Shown here one piece after another: positions 1 to 8,467 of a DNA stretch of 64,000 nucleotides. The DNA lies in NCBI RefSeq assembly GCF_963678225.1, contig NZ_OY782764.1, positions 2,609,001 through 2,673,000 on the forward strand, in the 5' to 3' direction. Below the pieces are notes generated by a model. The model was not told the DNA's origin. It saw only the letters and a list, made by a program, of their open reading frames with translations, and searched no databases. The translations under genes and the position numbers were made by a program. This DNA comes from an uncultured Cohaesibacter sp. GTDB taxonomy: Bacteria; Pseudomonadota; Alphaproteobacteria; Rhizobiales; Cohaesibacteraceae. Numbering within the stretch: position 1 is the stretch's first letter; each line of letters starts with the position of its first letter.

Positions 1-630
1 GGCGGCGGACGGCGCGCAGGCGGCAATCCGTTTGGCGCAGGGGCTGATCCCTTCGGCGGCGGAGGCCATCATGGTGGCCAGCATCGCGCCCAGCCTCAAA
101 AAGGACAGGACGCCGAAGCCAAGCTGAGCGTAAGCCTTGAAGACCTTGTTTCCGGCGACAAACGGCGTGTGCATCTGCCAACCGGCAAGACGCTGGACAT
201 GGCCGTGCCCAAGGGCGTGAAAGATGGCCAGACCATCCGCATGAAAGGGCAGGGCTTTGAAAGCCGCACTGGTCCGGCAGGCGATGCGCTGGTCACGATC
301 CAGATTCTGCCGCACAAGTTGTTCACGGTCGAAGAAACCAATATCCGTCTTGAATTGCCGCTGACCCTCTATGAAGCGGTGCTGGGTGCGAAGGTGCGCA
401 TCCCGACCCTTGAAGGCAAGGCAGAGGTAAAGATCCCTGCGGGCATGAGCTCGGGCAAAAGCCTGCGCCTCAAAGGCAAAGGGCTGCCCGACAGGGACGG
501 CAATCGGGGTGACCTTCTGGTTACCGCTAAAATCATCCTGCCCGAAGGCTCCGATCCGGGCCTCAGGGCCCTGATGGAAGACTGGCAGGATACGCGGCCC
601 TATCGTCCGCGTGGACCTGAATTCGGCTAA
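1..630 (+). CDS. DnaJ/CbpA-type co-chaperone, C-terminal part (5' end outside window)
   Basis: The reading frame is open from base 1, so the J domain lies upstream of the window. What remains begins with a Gly/His/Phe-rich linker, followed by the DnaJ C-terminal substrate-binding beta-sandwich. The segments AEAKLSVSLEDLVSGDKRRV, VPKGVKDGQTIRMKGQG and KIPAGMSSGKSLRLKGKGLP are typical of subdomains I and II. No CxxCxGxG zinc fingers are visible in the retained part, which suggests a CbpA-like type II protein rather than DnaJ itself. By family it delivers unfolded clients to DnaK in the cytoplasm. It ends in TAA and is followed at once by an intrinsic terminator. Family assignment is firm; the subtype is inferred. 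Confidence 0.85.
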   Translation, partial: GGGRRAGGNPFGAGADPFGGGGHHGGQHRAQPQKGQDAEAKLSVSLEDLVSGDKRRVHLPTGKTLDMAVPKGVKDGQTIRMKGQGFESRTGPAGDALVTIQILPHKLFTVEETNIRLELPLTLYEAVLGAKVRIPTLEGKAEVKIPAGMSSGKSLRLKGKGLPDRDGNRGDLLVTAKIILPEGSDPGLRALMEDWQDTRPYRPRGPEFG

Positions 631-646
631 GGCAGTAAAGATCAGG

Positions 647-672
647 AAGCGGCCTCACGGGCCGCTTTTTGC
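647..672 (+). terminator. Rho-independent terminator of the DnaJ-like gene
   Basis: AAGCGGCC and GGCCGCTT form an 8-bp perfect stem with a short loop, followed by a T-rich tract, 17 bases after the DnaJ-like stop codon. Confidence 0.8.
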
Positions 673-693
673 GTTTTTATGATTGGGAGGAAC

Positions 694-1467
694 ATGAGCA
701 AGGATAGAAGGGTATTTAAATGGCCTAAGAATGAGAACGCAAAACTGTGGAGGTATATGAGTTTCACAAAGTTTGTGTCTTTGCTCGAGACCAAATCGCT
801 TTGGTTCTCCAGAGCATCATGCTTCGAGGACACTCATGAAGGAAGCGCTGCTGTATCTACTGTTTTCTTGAGGAAAATTGCTGAGAAACCACCTAGGGAA
901 ATTGATAGACCTTCACACGAGCTTATTCAAAAGCACTTGGAAGCAAATCCTAAATTGCGAGAAATCGTTTACATTAACTGCTGGCATCTAAACGATAGAG
1001 AATCTGTTGCAATGTGGAAGCTATATGGTGGATGTGAGGAAGCAATCGCCATCACTACCAAGTTTAGCAAACTTCTCCAGTTGCTTCCTCATGACTGCAA
1101 ACTCGGTGAAGTTGAATATATAGATTATGAACTCGGTACTCGCCAAGACCTCACAAGACCGTATGGTTTGTTTATGTCTAAAAGACTCTCATTTGCACAT
1201 GAGCAAGAAGTTAGAGCTATGTTTCACATCGATCCGGACAATGCTCCGGGAGTAGCTTTTAGCGAGCAAGTCGATGGGACACAGAGATGCTTTATGACAC
1301 CGGTAGGGTATCCTCAAGAAATCGACGTCGATAAATTGATAGACGAAGTTTTTGTAGCACCAACCGCACCAGATTGGTTCAAGGACCTGGTTAAAAGCAT
1401 TTGTAATAAATATGATTTCAATAAAGAGGTTTTCAGGTCAGACTTAGACAGAGATCCTGTCTATTGA
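694..1467 (+). CDS. DUF2971-family protein
   Basis: A 257-residue protein resembling the DUF2971 family: an N-terminal WRYMSFTKFVSLLE-type segment, a central YINCWHLNDRESVAMWKLYG motif, and a late KRLSFAHEQEVRA segment. The molecular function is unknown. The start at 694 is chosen because GGGAGG lies just upstream; an in-frame ATG at 679 lies in the preceding terminator and has no ribosome binding site. The gene is visibly more AT-rich than its neighbours and uses many AGA, ATA and TTA codons, which suggests acquisition by transfer. It sits alone between a terminator and a convergent antiporter gene. DUF2971 genes are often seen as isolated accessory genes. I cannot say whether it has a defence role. 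Confidence 0.7.
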   Translation: MSKDRRVFKWPKNENAKLWRYMSFTKFVSLLETKSLWFSRASCFEDTHEGSAAVSTVFLRKIAEKPPREIDRPSHELIQKHLEANPKLREIVYINCWHLNDRESVAMWKLYGGCEEAIAITTKFSKLLQLLPHDCKLGEVEYIDYELGTRQDLTRPYGLFMSKRLSFAHEQEVRAMFHIDPDNAPGVAFSEQVDGTQRCFMTPVGYPQEIDVDKLIDEVFVAPTAPDWFKDLVKSICNKYDFNKEVFRSDLDRDPVY

Positions 1468-1510
1468 AAGTTGCGACAGTTTAGAGTGCTCGAAGTTGGT
1501 TCATTAGGTC

Positions 1511-2674
1511 CTATCTTGTCTCACCCACTTTTTTCAAGGCGACAAGGGTGAGGATCGGGCCGACAATTTCAAAGATCACCGTCGTGCCGATGGTGATAGC
1601 CAGAAGCTGATCGCCAATCTCTGGGAAATGATCCGAGGCTACCAGCGCCATGCCCAGCGCCACGCCCGCCTGCGGCATCAAGGCAAGGCCGAGCCAGAGT
1701 TTGTGTCTGGGCGCGGTACCTGCCCATTGGCAGCCGAGCCAGCCGCCAACAAGACGCCCCACAATGCGTAAAATAATATAGCCGAGCCCCACCATGCCGA
1801 TATTTACGATGCCGGCGATTTGCAGCGAGGCCCCAGCCAGCACAAAGAAGAACACCATGAAGGGCCATTCGATATGCTCTATCTCATGGAAGGCCCGATT
1901 GTGATGCTTCGCAAAATTGACGATAATGAAGCCTGCAATCATGCCTGAAAGCAGGAATGAGACATCAAGCCAGATAGCAAGGCCCGCGCATAAAAAGACA
2001 AGCCCCAGAGCCTCCAGCTGCATGGGTTCGCCGGGTCTTATACGCCCTGAAAGGTAAGAGCCCGGAAGGCCGATCAGGAGGCCTATACCAACTGCGCCCC
2101 CCAATTCCCGCCCTGCATTCCAGAGAATGTCATCAAAACCACCGCCGGTCACCGCCTTGGCGATCACCAGCAACAGGCTGAAAATGATCAGCCCCCACGC
2201 ATCATCAATGGCGACAATGCCAAGCAGGATGCGGGTGAAAGGCCCTTTGGCTCCGGTCTGCTTGATGACATCCTGCGAGGCTGCCGGATCTGTCGCCGTT
2301 CCAATGCCCGCCAGCAGGAGAGCGAGGAGGAAGGACGCGCCCAACGCCATGAGGCCGCCGCATATGGCCAGCGCTGTGAGCACAACAACAACGGCAGAAA
2401 CGATGAGAATGGTTTTGCCCCGCTTGCGCAGTCCGGCAAGGGAAAGATGCCCTCCCAGCAAAAAGGCCACCATGGTGAGCGCTGTTGCGGCCAGAAACTC
2501 ATACCATTCGGCAAACTGATCGGGCAAAAGATCCAGTCCCGATGGACCAATGATCACGCCGAACAGAATGAGCAGGGTGACCCGTGGCAGACGGGTGCGC
2601 CGCCCCAGCTCGTCGGTCATCAGCCCGACAAGCAGAATGCCGCCAAGAGAAAGAAACAGCAGATGCAGGTCCAT
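1511..2674 (-). CDS. Cation/proton antiporter (CPA superfamily)
   Basis: A 387-residue polytopic inner-membrane protein with about 11-12 hydrophobic helices and no C-terminal TrkA/RCK domain. The segment GIGTATDPAASQDVIKQ and the acidic pair in GIVAIDDAWGLI match the ion-binding helices of Na+(K+)/H+ exchangers, where paired acidic residues carry the proton-coupled cation. The expected role is export of Na+ or K+ in exchange for protons, for pH or salt homeostasis. It is close to the minimum size for the membrane domain of the family. It is convergent with the DUF2971 gene and transcribed alone. Substrate choice cannot be read from the sequence. Confidence 0.8.
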   Translation of the reverse strand: MDLHLLFLSLGGILLVGLMTDELGRRTRLPRVTLLILFGVIIGPSGLDLLPDQFAEWYEFLAATALTMVAFLLGGHLSLAGLRKRGKTILIVSAVVVVLTALAICGGLMALGASFLLALLLAGIGTATDPAASQDVIKQTGAKGPFTRILLGIVAIDDAWGLIIFSLLLVIAKAVTGGGFDDILWNAGRELGGAVGIGLLIGLPGSYLSGRIRPGEPMQLEALGLVFLCAGLAIWLDVSFLLSGMIAGFIIVNFAKHHNRAFHEIEHIEWPFMVFFFVLAGASLQIAGIVNIGMVGLGYIILRIVGRLVGGWLGCQWAGTAPRHKLWLGLALMPQAGVALGMALVASDHFPEIGDQLLAITIGTTVIFEIVGPILTLVALKKVGETR

Positions 2675-2820
2675 GCGCGTGCCTCAGGCGTTCTGCGCGC
2701 CTTGAAACTGAGTGCGCACAAGAAGAAAGAGGGAAGGCTGAAGGAAATTCCTCGCCTCCCTTCATCATACACCCATTTGAGAAGTGCCGCGCACCGACCT
2801 TCGGATCATCCGCGCTCGGG

Positions 2821-3762
2821 TCAGTTGACCGGAGTTACCAAGGGCTTGCCGGCAAAATAGGCGGCAAGGTTGTCGAGCACAAGTTGCGACATGGCTCCGC
2901 GTGTTTCCACGGTGCCGCTGGCATTGTGGGGATGCAGTACAACATTGGGAATGGCGGCAAAGGCCGTGTCCGGAGTGGGCTCGTTGAGGAAAACATCTAG
3001 CCCGGCACTGCCAAGACGTCCGTCTTTCAGGCAGGCGATGAGTGCGGCTTCATCCACCACGCTACCACGGGCAATATTGATGAAGCTGCCTTCCGGTCCC
3101 AAAGCTTCCAGAACGGCCTCGCTGATCATGCCTTCGGTTGCGGCTCCTCCGGGCATGGCGGCGATCAGTACATCGGCCCACTCGGCCATGGCAACCACAT
3201 CTGCCATATAACGATAGGCAACACCGGCCTGTTCATGACGGCCATGATAGGCAATCTCGACGCCCATCGGCTCAAGGCGGGCGGCAATGGCCTTGCCGAT
3301 GCGACCAAGGCCGACAATACCGACCTTTTTGGCCTTGATGGCGCGTGTGAGCGGAAAGGCACCATCACGGCCCCATGCCCCTGTGCGTACATAGGCATCG
3401 CCCCTGACCAGATCGCGCCTGACGGCCAGAAACAGAGCCAACGCCATATCGGCGACATCATCGGTCAACACATCAGGGGTGTTGGTTGCCTTGACACCCT
3501 GTTCGTTGCAGGCTTCCACGTCGATGGCATCATACCCGACGCCAGAAGAAGACACGATTTTAAGATTGGGCAGGAAGGCCAACTGCGCACGGGTGATGCC
3601 GCGCCCACCATTGGTCACCACCGCAACAATCTTTTCGCCCACTTCGGCCAAAAAGGCATTCTTGTCTTCGGCCAGATCATATCGATGAAGGGTATAGGTC
3701 GCTTCGAGCTGTTTCTGTTGGTCTGGGCGAAGGGGAACAATTACAAGAACGTCCGGTTTCAT
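2821..3762 (-). CDS. D-2-hydroxyacid dehydrogenase (glyoxylate/hydroxypyruvate reductase-like)
   Basis: An NAD(P)-dependent dehydrogenase of the D-isomer family, expected to reduce a 2-oxoacid such as glyoxylate or hydroxypyruvate in the cytoplasm. Visible features are the catalytic-domain start (KPDVLVIVPLRPDQQ), the Rossmann motif VGIVGLGRIGKAIA, NIARGSVVDEAALI with the substrate-binding Arg, and the late HPHNASGT, in which the usual catalytic His is retained. I start it at the ATG at 3762 (313 aa), which matches family length. An upstream in-frame ATG at 3906 would add 48 residues with a hydrophobic stretch that the family lacks. It is divergent from the nucleosidase gene and is one of two such dehydrogenases within 3 kb. 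Confidence 0.82.
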   Translation of the reverse strand: MKPDVLVIVPLRPDQQKQLEATYTLHRYDLAEDKNAFLAEVGEKIVAVVTNGGRGITRAQLAFLPNLKIVSSSGVGYDAIDVEACNEQGVKATNTPDVLTDDVADMALALFLAVRRDLVRGDAYVRTGAWGRDGAFPLTRAIKAKKVGIVGLGRIGKAIAARLEPMGVEIAYHGRHEQAGVAYRYMADVVAMAEWADVLIAAMPGGAATEGMISEAVLEALGPEGSFINIARGSVVDEAALIACLKDGRLGSAGLDVFLNEPTPDTAFAAIPNVVLHPHNASGTVETRGAMSQLVLDNLAAYFAGKPLVTPVN

Positions 3763-4195
3763 GGGCGCAAGATCCTTGATCGGTTGGGCCGACACATCTT
3801 TATCATCTTCGCGAAAAGGGCGAGCTGCCATCAATAAGGCAAGGAGAGGGAGATAAAGGGTGACAAAAGACAGATAAAATCGATTGACTTTGGCCGCAAA
3901 GGCCATGTGCGGAGAGTTTAGCTAAAGTGCCCGTGGCCTGCAAATCTCCTTCCGTAGATTTTTCCCCTTGTTGACCACTTTGCTGGAAAGGGCCTTGAGA
4001 AAGTGCGCGGCGCCCTGCCGCATGCCTGCCGACATTTTGTGCGCTTCACACTCTTGGCTTGCGCCGCCTTTCGATGTAGCACCATAAGAGGTGCCTTTTG
4101 CCAAGCCCGCGCGCCCTGAGCCGTAAGAGCAGCCAGCTTTGCAAAAAGGCAGACAGATTGCCCCGATGGGCTGCAACAGAGGCAAGAGCAAGACA

Positions 4196-4834
4196 ATGGA
4201 TCATGAATTAAAGACCGTGGCAGGCAAGCGCATTCTCTATGTCATGGCGGTGGACGCTGAATATGGGGATCACCTAAAGGCGAAAATCGTGCCTCTGATG
4301 ATCGGCGTAGGGCCGGTGGAAGCAGCGATCAACGTTTCTTCTTTCCTGTCCCGTCTGGTCGCCACCGATCAGAAGCCCGATCTTGTGGTGTCTCTTGGTT
4401 CGGCAGGGTCCGCTTCGCTGGAGCAGACCGAGGTCTATCAGGCAACTGCCATCAGCTATCGCGATATGGACACGTCGCCCCTCGGCTTTGAAAAGGGCAA
4501 GACCCCGTTTGTCGATCTGCCGGTCAAGGTGCCGATGCCCTTCACCATTCCCGACGTCAAGGAAGCGACGCTTTCAACGGGCGGCAACATCGTCTCCGGC
4601 GCTGCCTATGATGGGATTGATGCGGACATGGTGGATATGGAGAGCTTTGCGGTGCTCCGCGCTTGCATGCTCCATGATGTGCCCATGATCGGCCTGCGCG
4701 GCATTTCCGATGGCAAGAAAGAGCTGACCCACGTCAATGACTGGACCGAATATTTACATGTTGTCGATGAGAAGCTCGCCCATGTCGTGGGCCAACTGGA
4801 ACGGGCAATCAACTATGGCCTGATCCGTCTGTGA
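4196..4834 (+). CDS. mtnN: 5'-methylthioadenosine/S-adenosylhomocysteine nucleosidase
   Basis: A 212-residue phosphorylase-fold nucleosidase. The diagnostic motif is DADMVDMESFAVLRAC, whose Met-Glu pair binds the ribose in the MtnN/Pfs family. MIGVGPVEAAINV and VVSLGSAGSASL match the N-terminal nucleoside-binding loops, and LRGISDGK carries the catalytic Asp. It should hydrolyse MTA and SAH to adenine plus the thioribose product, recycling methyl-cycle by-products. The start at 4196 is preceded by GAGGCAAGAG; the 19 codons upstream in frame look non-coding. The protein is slightly shorter than E. coli MtnN. It appears monocistronic with a strong terminator. Confidence 0.85.
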   Translation: MDHELKTVAGKRILYVMAVDAEYGDHLKAKIVPLMIGVGPVEAAINVSSFLSRLVATDQKPDLVVSLGSAGSASLEQTEVYQATAISYRDMDTSPLGFEKGKTPFVDLPVKVPMPFTIPDVKEATLSTGGNIVSGAAYDGIDADMVDMESFAVLRACMLHDVPMIGLRGISDGKKELTHVNDWTEYLHVVDEKLAHVVGQLERAINYGLIRL

Positions 4835-4856
4835 TCTGCTTTGAGCATGACCAATG

Positions 4857-4893
4857 TAAAGGCGCGCAATGCGGAGGGCACTGCGCGCCTTTA
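4857..4893 (+). terminator. Intrinsic terminator after mtnN
   Basis: AAAGGCGCGCAATGC pairs with GCACTGCGCGCCTTT, a 15-bp stem with one mismatch, 23 bases after the stop. The symmetrical A and T flanks could also serve the convergent dehydrogenase gene. Confidence 0.8.
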
Positions 4894-4921
4894 TCTATCA
4901 CATGAGATGATGCGCGCCGCA

Positions 4922-5854
4922 TCAATCCAGATTGAGAGCGGTCGCCGGGCGTTTGCCTGAAAGCGCCGTCAGAACATTCTCAACCGAGGCAACTGCAATG
5001 CGCCGCATGGCCTCTTCGGTGGCCCCGCCCAGATGTGGCGCAAGGATGACACGATCTGATCGGCCAAGGGCGCCCAACGGCGCGTCTTCTTCATAGACAT
5101 CCAGACCGGCAGAAAAGAGCTGGCCCTTGTCAAGCGCATCAAGCAGCGCTTCTTCATCCACCAGACCGGCACGGGCCGTATTGACCAGAATGGCCCCCGG
5201 CTTGACGAGCGCCAGGCTGTCCTTGTTGATCATATGCCTTGTTTCGGGGCGCAGGGGCGTATGCAGCGAAATGAGATCTGCTTCCGCCAATCCGGCTTCC
5301 AGTGAGCTGGCGCGTTCGAAATCGCCCAGATCCTTGACCCTTGGGGAATGCACCAGCACGCGCATGTCGAGCGCGCCGCGCAACATCTTGCCAAGGCGAG
5401 ATCCCGTATGGCCCCAGCCGACGACCAGCGCAGTCTTGCCCTGTAGCTCAAGGGTCTGGTTGCGATCGCGGAAGCCGAAGCGTCCGGCGCGCTCTTCCCT
5501 GTCAGCAGCCGGAAGCAAACGAGCGGCAGAAAGGGCAAGACCTAATGCCAGCTCCGAGACCGATTGCGCATTGGCGCCTGGGGTGTTGCACACCAGAACG
5601 CCATGACGGGTGGCCGACTCTTTGTCGACCGCATCATGACCAGCCCCATGAACAACGACAACCTTCAGTTTGTCAGCGGCGGTAAAGGCTTGTTCGGTGA
5701 AGCCGGCATTGCGGGTGATGCAGGATTCGCATCCTGGCGCCAGCGCGGCGACCGTATCCATGGACGGATCGGGGCAGATGACGGGCTCTATGCCATTCTG
5801 GCGCAGGAGCTCTAGGCCTTCTTCATGGACAGGCTGGACAATAAGACACTTCAT
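4922..5854 (-). CDS. D-3-phosphoglycerate dehydrogenase-like 2-hydroxyacid dehydrogenase
   Basis: A 310-residue NAD-dependent dehydrogenase of the SerA/hydroxyacid family without the C-terminal ACT domain of full SerA. HGAGHDAVDKESA and NTPGANAQSVSELALG are typical of the phosphoglycerate-dehydrogenase branch. The dinucleotide motif reads VVGWGHTGSRLG, with Trp and His replacing the usual Leu-Gly-Arg, and the catalytic region ends with LAPHLGGATEEAM. Substrate specificity is not decidable by eye. A HAD phosphatase gene lies 114 bases upstream on the same strand and may be co-transcribed. The pair would suit metabolism of a hydroxyacid or phospho-hydroxyacid, which is inference. Confidence 0.78.
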   Translation of the reverse strand: MKCLIVQPVHEEGLELLRQNGIEPVICPDPSMDTVAALAPGCESCITRNAGFTEQAFTAADKLKVVVVHGAGHDAVDKESATRHGVLVCNTPGANAQSVSELALGLALSAARLLPAADREERAGRFGFRDRNQTLELQGKTALVVGWGHTGSRLGKMLRGALDMRVLVHSPRVKDLGDFERASSLEAGLAEADLISLHTPLRPETRHMINKDSLALVKPGAILVNTARAGLVDEEALLDALDKGQLFSAGLDVYEEDAPLGALGRSDRVILAPHLGGATEEAMRRIAVASVENVLTALSGKRPATALNLD

Positions 5855-5968
5855 GGTTGGTGCTTTTCTTGTTTTTGTGATGGATCAGCTTTGAATAGAC
5901 AGGAACACCCCGCCAATCAAGATCAAGCGGCGTTTCGGGCATGGCCTTTGTCCTGTAAAATGTCGGTT

Positions 5969-6607
5969 CTAGCTTAGAGGCAAGTCCCTATAGCGATTGA
6001 GTACGGCACCATCATAGCCGTCAAACACATGATGACCTTCTGGTACATGCAGCAAATGTTGCATACCGGCGCGCTTGGCCGCTTCGATGCCCACTTCGCT
6101 ATCTTCTACCACGAGGCAGTTTTCCGGCGCATAACCCATGGTCTTGGCTGCATGAAGGAACAGGCCCGGCTCCGGCTTCCAGCTTTTCACAACATAGGAG
6201 CTGAAAATACGGTCTTCAAAATGCGGCAACAGGCCGGTAAGGCCGAGCGAGTGGCGCATCTTCTTGATCGGGCCGGCAGAGGCAATGCATTTGGGCGTTT
6301 TAAGCGCGGGAACCACGTCCAGCACATCGGGAAAAGCTTGCAAGCCGGCTTCAAACAGCTCTGCAACATGGGCGCGATAGGTGGTCTCGTAATCCTCAGC
6401 CAACTTGTGACCAACCCGGCCTTCCATCGCTTCGACAATCTTGTGGAACTGGAAGCCGCGTAGATTCGCGACCATATAGTTCACATCCCAGTCAAGGTCC
6501 GGCACGGTATCGCAATAGCCTTGCAGGGACAGGATTTCACTGTCAACCAGAGTGCCATCCAGATCGAAAATCACGCATTGAATGCGGTCAAGGTCCAGCT
6601 GTTTCAT
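5969..6607 (-). CDS. HAD-superfamily phosphatase (beta-phosphoglucomutase/phosphoglycolate phosphatase type)
   Basis: A 212-residue subfamily IA HAD hydrolase. Motif I is FDLDGTLVDSE with the nucleophilic Asp. Motif II is near CIASAGP, motif III Lys is in KSWKPEPGLF, and motif IV is CLVVEDSEVGIEAAKRAGM. A helical cap lies between motifs I and II. It probably dephosphorylates a small sugar phosphate or phosphoglycolate in the cytoplasm. The neighbouring downstream dehydrogenase on the same strand suggests a shared pathway, but the substrate is not visible. Confidence 0.8.
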   Translation of the reverse strand: MKQLDLDRIQCVIFDLDGTLVDSEILSLQGYCDTVPDLDWDVNYMVANLRGFQFHKIVEAMEGRVGHKLAEDYETTYRAHVAELFEAGLQAFPDVLDVVPALKTPKCIASAGPIKKMRHSLGLTGLLPHFEDRIFSSYVVKSWKPEPGLFLHAAKTMGYAPENCLVVEDSEVGIEAAKRAGMQHLLHVPEGHHVFDGYDGAVLNRYRDLPLS

Positions 6608-6795
6608 GGGGTTTTGTCTTTCTTATGAGGCGGGGAATGCGGGGGGTAGCATGATTGTGATGAGCTTTATCATAGATATTTGTCATACCAAACATGCTAT
6701 TTGGATCATGGTCTGGCGCTTGTGGATGCGGACAAACTCGTTTAGAGTTCCTTTAAAGTAAGAATAACAAAAATTATCCGCTAAGGAGCTGTTTC

Positions 6796-6918
6796 ATGTC
6801 TACGAACTCAATTGCCAGCGCAGGAGTCTCCCGGCTCAAACTGTTTCGTGAAGTTTATTTGGCCCTCGTATGCTTCCTGTTTGCCCCGACCGCTTGTGGC
6901 TGCCCCTGTAACAAGTAA
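6796..6918 (+). CDS. Small membrane or secreted peptide, 40 aa, Cys-rich C-terminus
   Basis: A 40-codon gene preceded by AAGGAG seven bases before the ATG. It has a polar, Arg/Lys-containing N-terminus, a hydrophobic helix (VYLALVCFLF) and then APTACGCPCNK. The hydrophobic helix followed by a Cys resembles a small lipoprotein of entericidin type, but the residues before the first Cys (PTA) are a poor lipobox. The closely spaced Cys-Gly-Cys-Pro-Cys could instead bind metal or form disulfides. It stands alone between a divergent HAD gene and a convergent YcaQ-like gene. I do not recognise the family. Confidence 0.55.
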   Translation: MSTNSIASAGVSRLKLFREVYLALVCFLFAPTACGCPCNK

Positions 6919-6948
6919 GCTGTAAGGCGCTGTTCGGGCGCCCGTTGT

Positions 6949-8187
6949 TCATGTAAGTTTTCTGACCGACTCAGACAAGGAGCCGGCCAGGTCTCCCTTC
7001 TCGCCAACGCGAATTGCTTCCAACCCCATCCATTGCGCCATTAACGCAAGCTCTTGTGCCAGAGCTTCGGCCACTTTGCCCCGGTCGATGCGCATTTCCC
7101 CATGGGCGGCAAAGACTTCAAGGACCGCCTCCTGTCGATTGGCCTTGAGGTCTAGCCGGGCTACGAGCCTGTCGCCCATCAAGAAGGGCAGCACATAGTA
7201 GCCGAACTGCCTTTTCTCCTTTGGTACATAGATTTCAATGCGATAGCGGAAATCAAACAGAGCCTCAGCGCGATCTCTATACCAGATGAGGGAATCAAAG
7301 GGCGCCAGCAAGGCTCGACAGGTCGCCCGGGCAGGAAGCTTTGCGTCTTTATATATATAGGTCGGTGCATCCCAGCCTTGCACGGTCACTGGCTCGATGA
7401 TGCCTTCTTCCAAAAGGGCATCAAGCGCCACGCGGGCCTCTGCCGTGGGCAGGCGGAAATAGTCGCGCAAGCATTTTTCAGTCCCGATGCCGTGCGATTT
7501 CGCCGCCAGTGCCATGAGCTGGCGATGGGCTGCTGCTTCATCGAGCGCAGGGGCTTCAAGATAGCCGGTGGGAATGACACGCTCTGGCAAATCATAATAA
7601 CGGGTGAAACCTTGCCGTCCGGCTGCCACGATATGGCCGCACCAGAACAGGAATTCCAGCGCGATCTTGCTGTCATTCCACCCCCACCATGCACCGGAGC
7701 GACCGCCCCGCTTTTCCAGATCGGAGACACATAATGGTCCGCGATCCGAGATATCCTTGAGGACCGTTTCCAGCACTTGCGGGTTTTCTTTGGCATAGCG
7801 GGAAAGCTTGCCCCAGACGCCTTGATGCTGGCGAGCCCGTTCCATCCGCCATTTGAGCGCCGGATAGAGGCTGACCGGCATCACCGAGGCTTCATGCCCC
7901 CAATATTCGAAATAGCCCTTCTTTTTTGCGCTTTTCGGGCCTGATACATCATGCAAAAGCCGATCAACGGATGCCTTGTCATAAGCGCCAAAGCGCGCGA
8001 ACAGCGTCAGATAATGCGCCCGATCCAACACATTTACCGAGTCGATTTGCAATAAAGAGAGCTGATCGAACAGGGCATCCAGATGGCGCCGGTCGATGCG
8101 CTTTAGCCCTCGTCGTTGGGGCAGAAAGCCCTGAGCTTTGAGGGCTATGCGTCTTGCCTGGGCTTTGGTAAGGCTTTGCTCTGTCAT
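6949..8187 (-). CDS. YcaQ-family DNA glycosylase (winged-helix, DUF1006)
   Basis: A 412-residue protein of the HTH_42/YcaQ family. The QxD motif that carries the catalytic residues in characterised members is present at Q47-x-D49 (LLQIDSVNVLDRAHYL). Other family signatures are YFEYWGHEASVMP, the winged-helix region around GGRSGAWWGWNDSKIALEFLFWCGHIVAAGR, and APFDSLIWYRDRAEALFDF. Characterised members excise bulky alkylated or cross-linked bases, including DNA interstrand crosslinks. It is a single-gene unit. Family assignment is strong; exact lesion specificity is inferred from relatives. Confidence 0.85.
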   Translation of the reverse strand: MTEQSLTKAQARRIALKAQGFLPQRRGLKRIDRRHLDALFDQLSLLQIDSVNVLDRAHYLTLFARFGAYDKASVDRLLHDVSGPKSAKKKGYFEYWGHEASVMPVSLYPALKWRMERARQHQGVWGKLSRYAKENPQVLETVLKDISDRGPLCVSDLEKRGGRSGAWWGWNDSKIALEFLFWCGHIVAAGRQGFTRYYDLPERVIPTGYLEAPALDEAAAHRQLMALAAKSHGIGTEKCLRDYFRLPTAEARVALDALLEEGIIEPVTVQGWDAPTYIYKDAKLPARATCRALLAPFDSLIWYRDRAEALFDFRYRIEIYVPKEKRQFGYYVLPFLMGDRLVARLDLKANRQEAVLEVFAAHGEMRIDRGKVAEALAQELALMAQWMGLEAIRVGEKGDLAGSLSESVRKLT

Positions 8188-8467
8188 ATGACCGCCGCGA
8201 ACTGTTTGGAATAATTGAAGATTCGGATATTTGCCACTCTTGGGTAAGAAACGTAAGGCGCAACGGGAAAGCTGCAGGTTGCACCCACAGGCAAAAAGCG
8301 TTGCGTTCAGTCAAAAAGTTGAATAAATCGCATAATTCGTCCCGTACTCCAGCGGATGGTCTTGGTCCTGATAGATTGCTGAGATACTCTCCCAAAGAAT
8401 GGGTTCCACCTCCGTCTCAAACGACATCCGACGGATGCCCAGTGGATCATAGGAAGGAATTACCACA

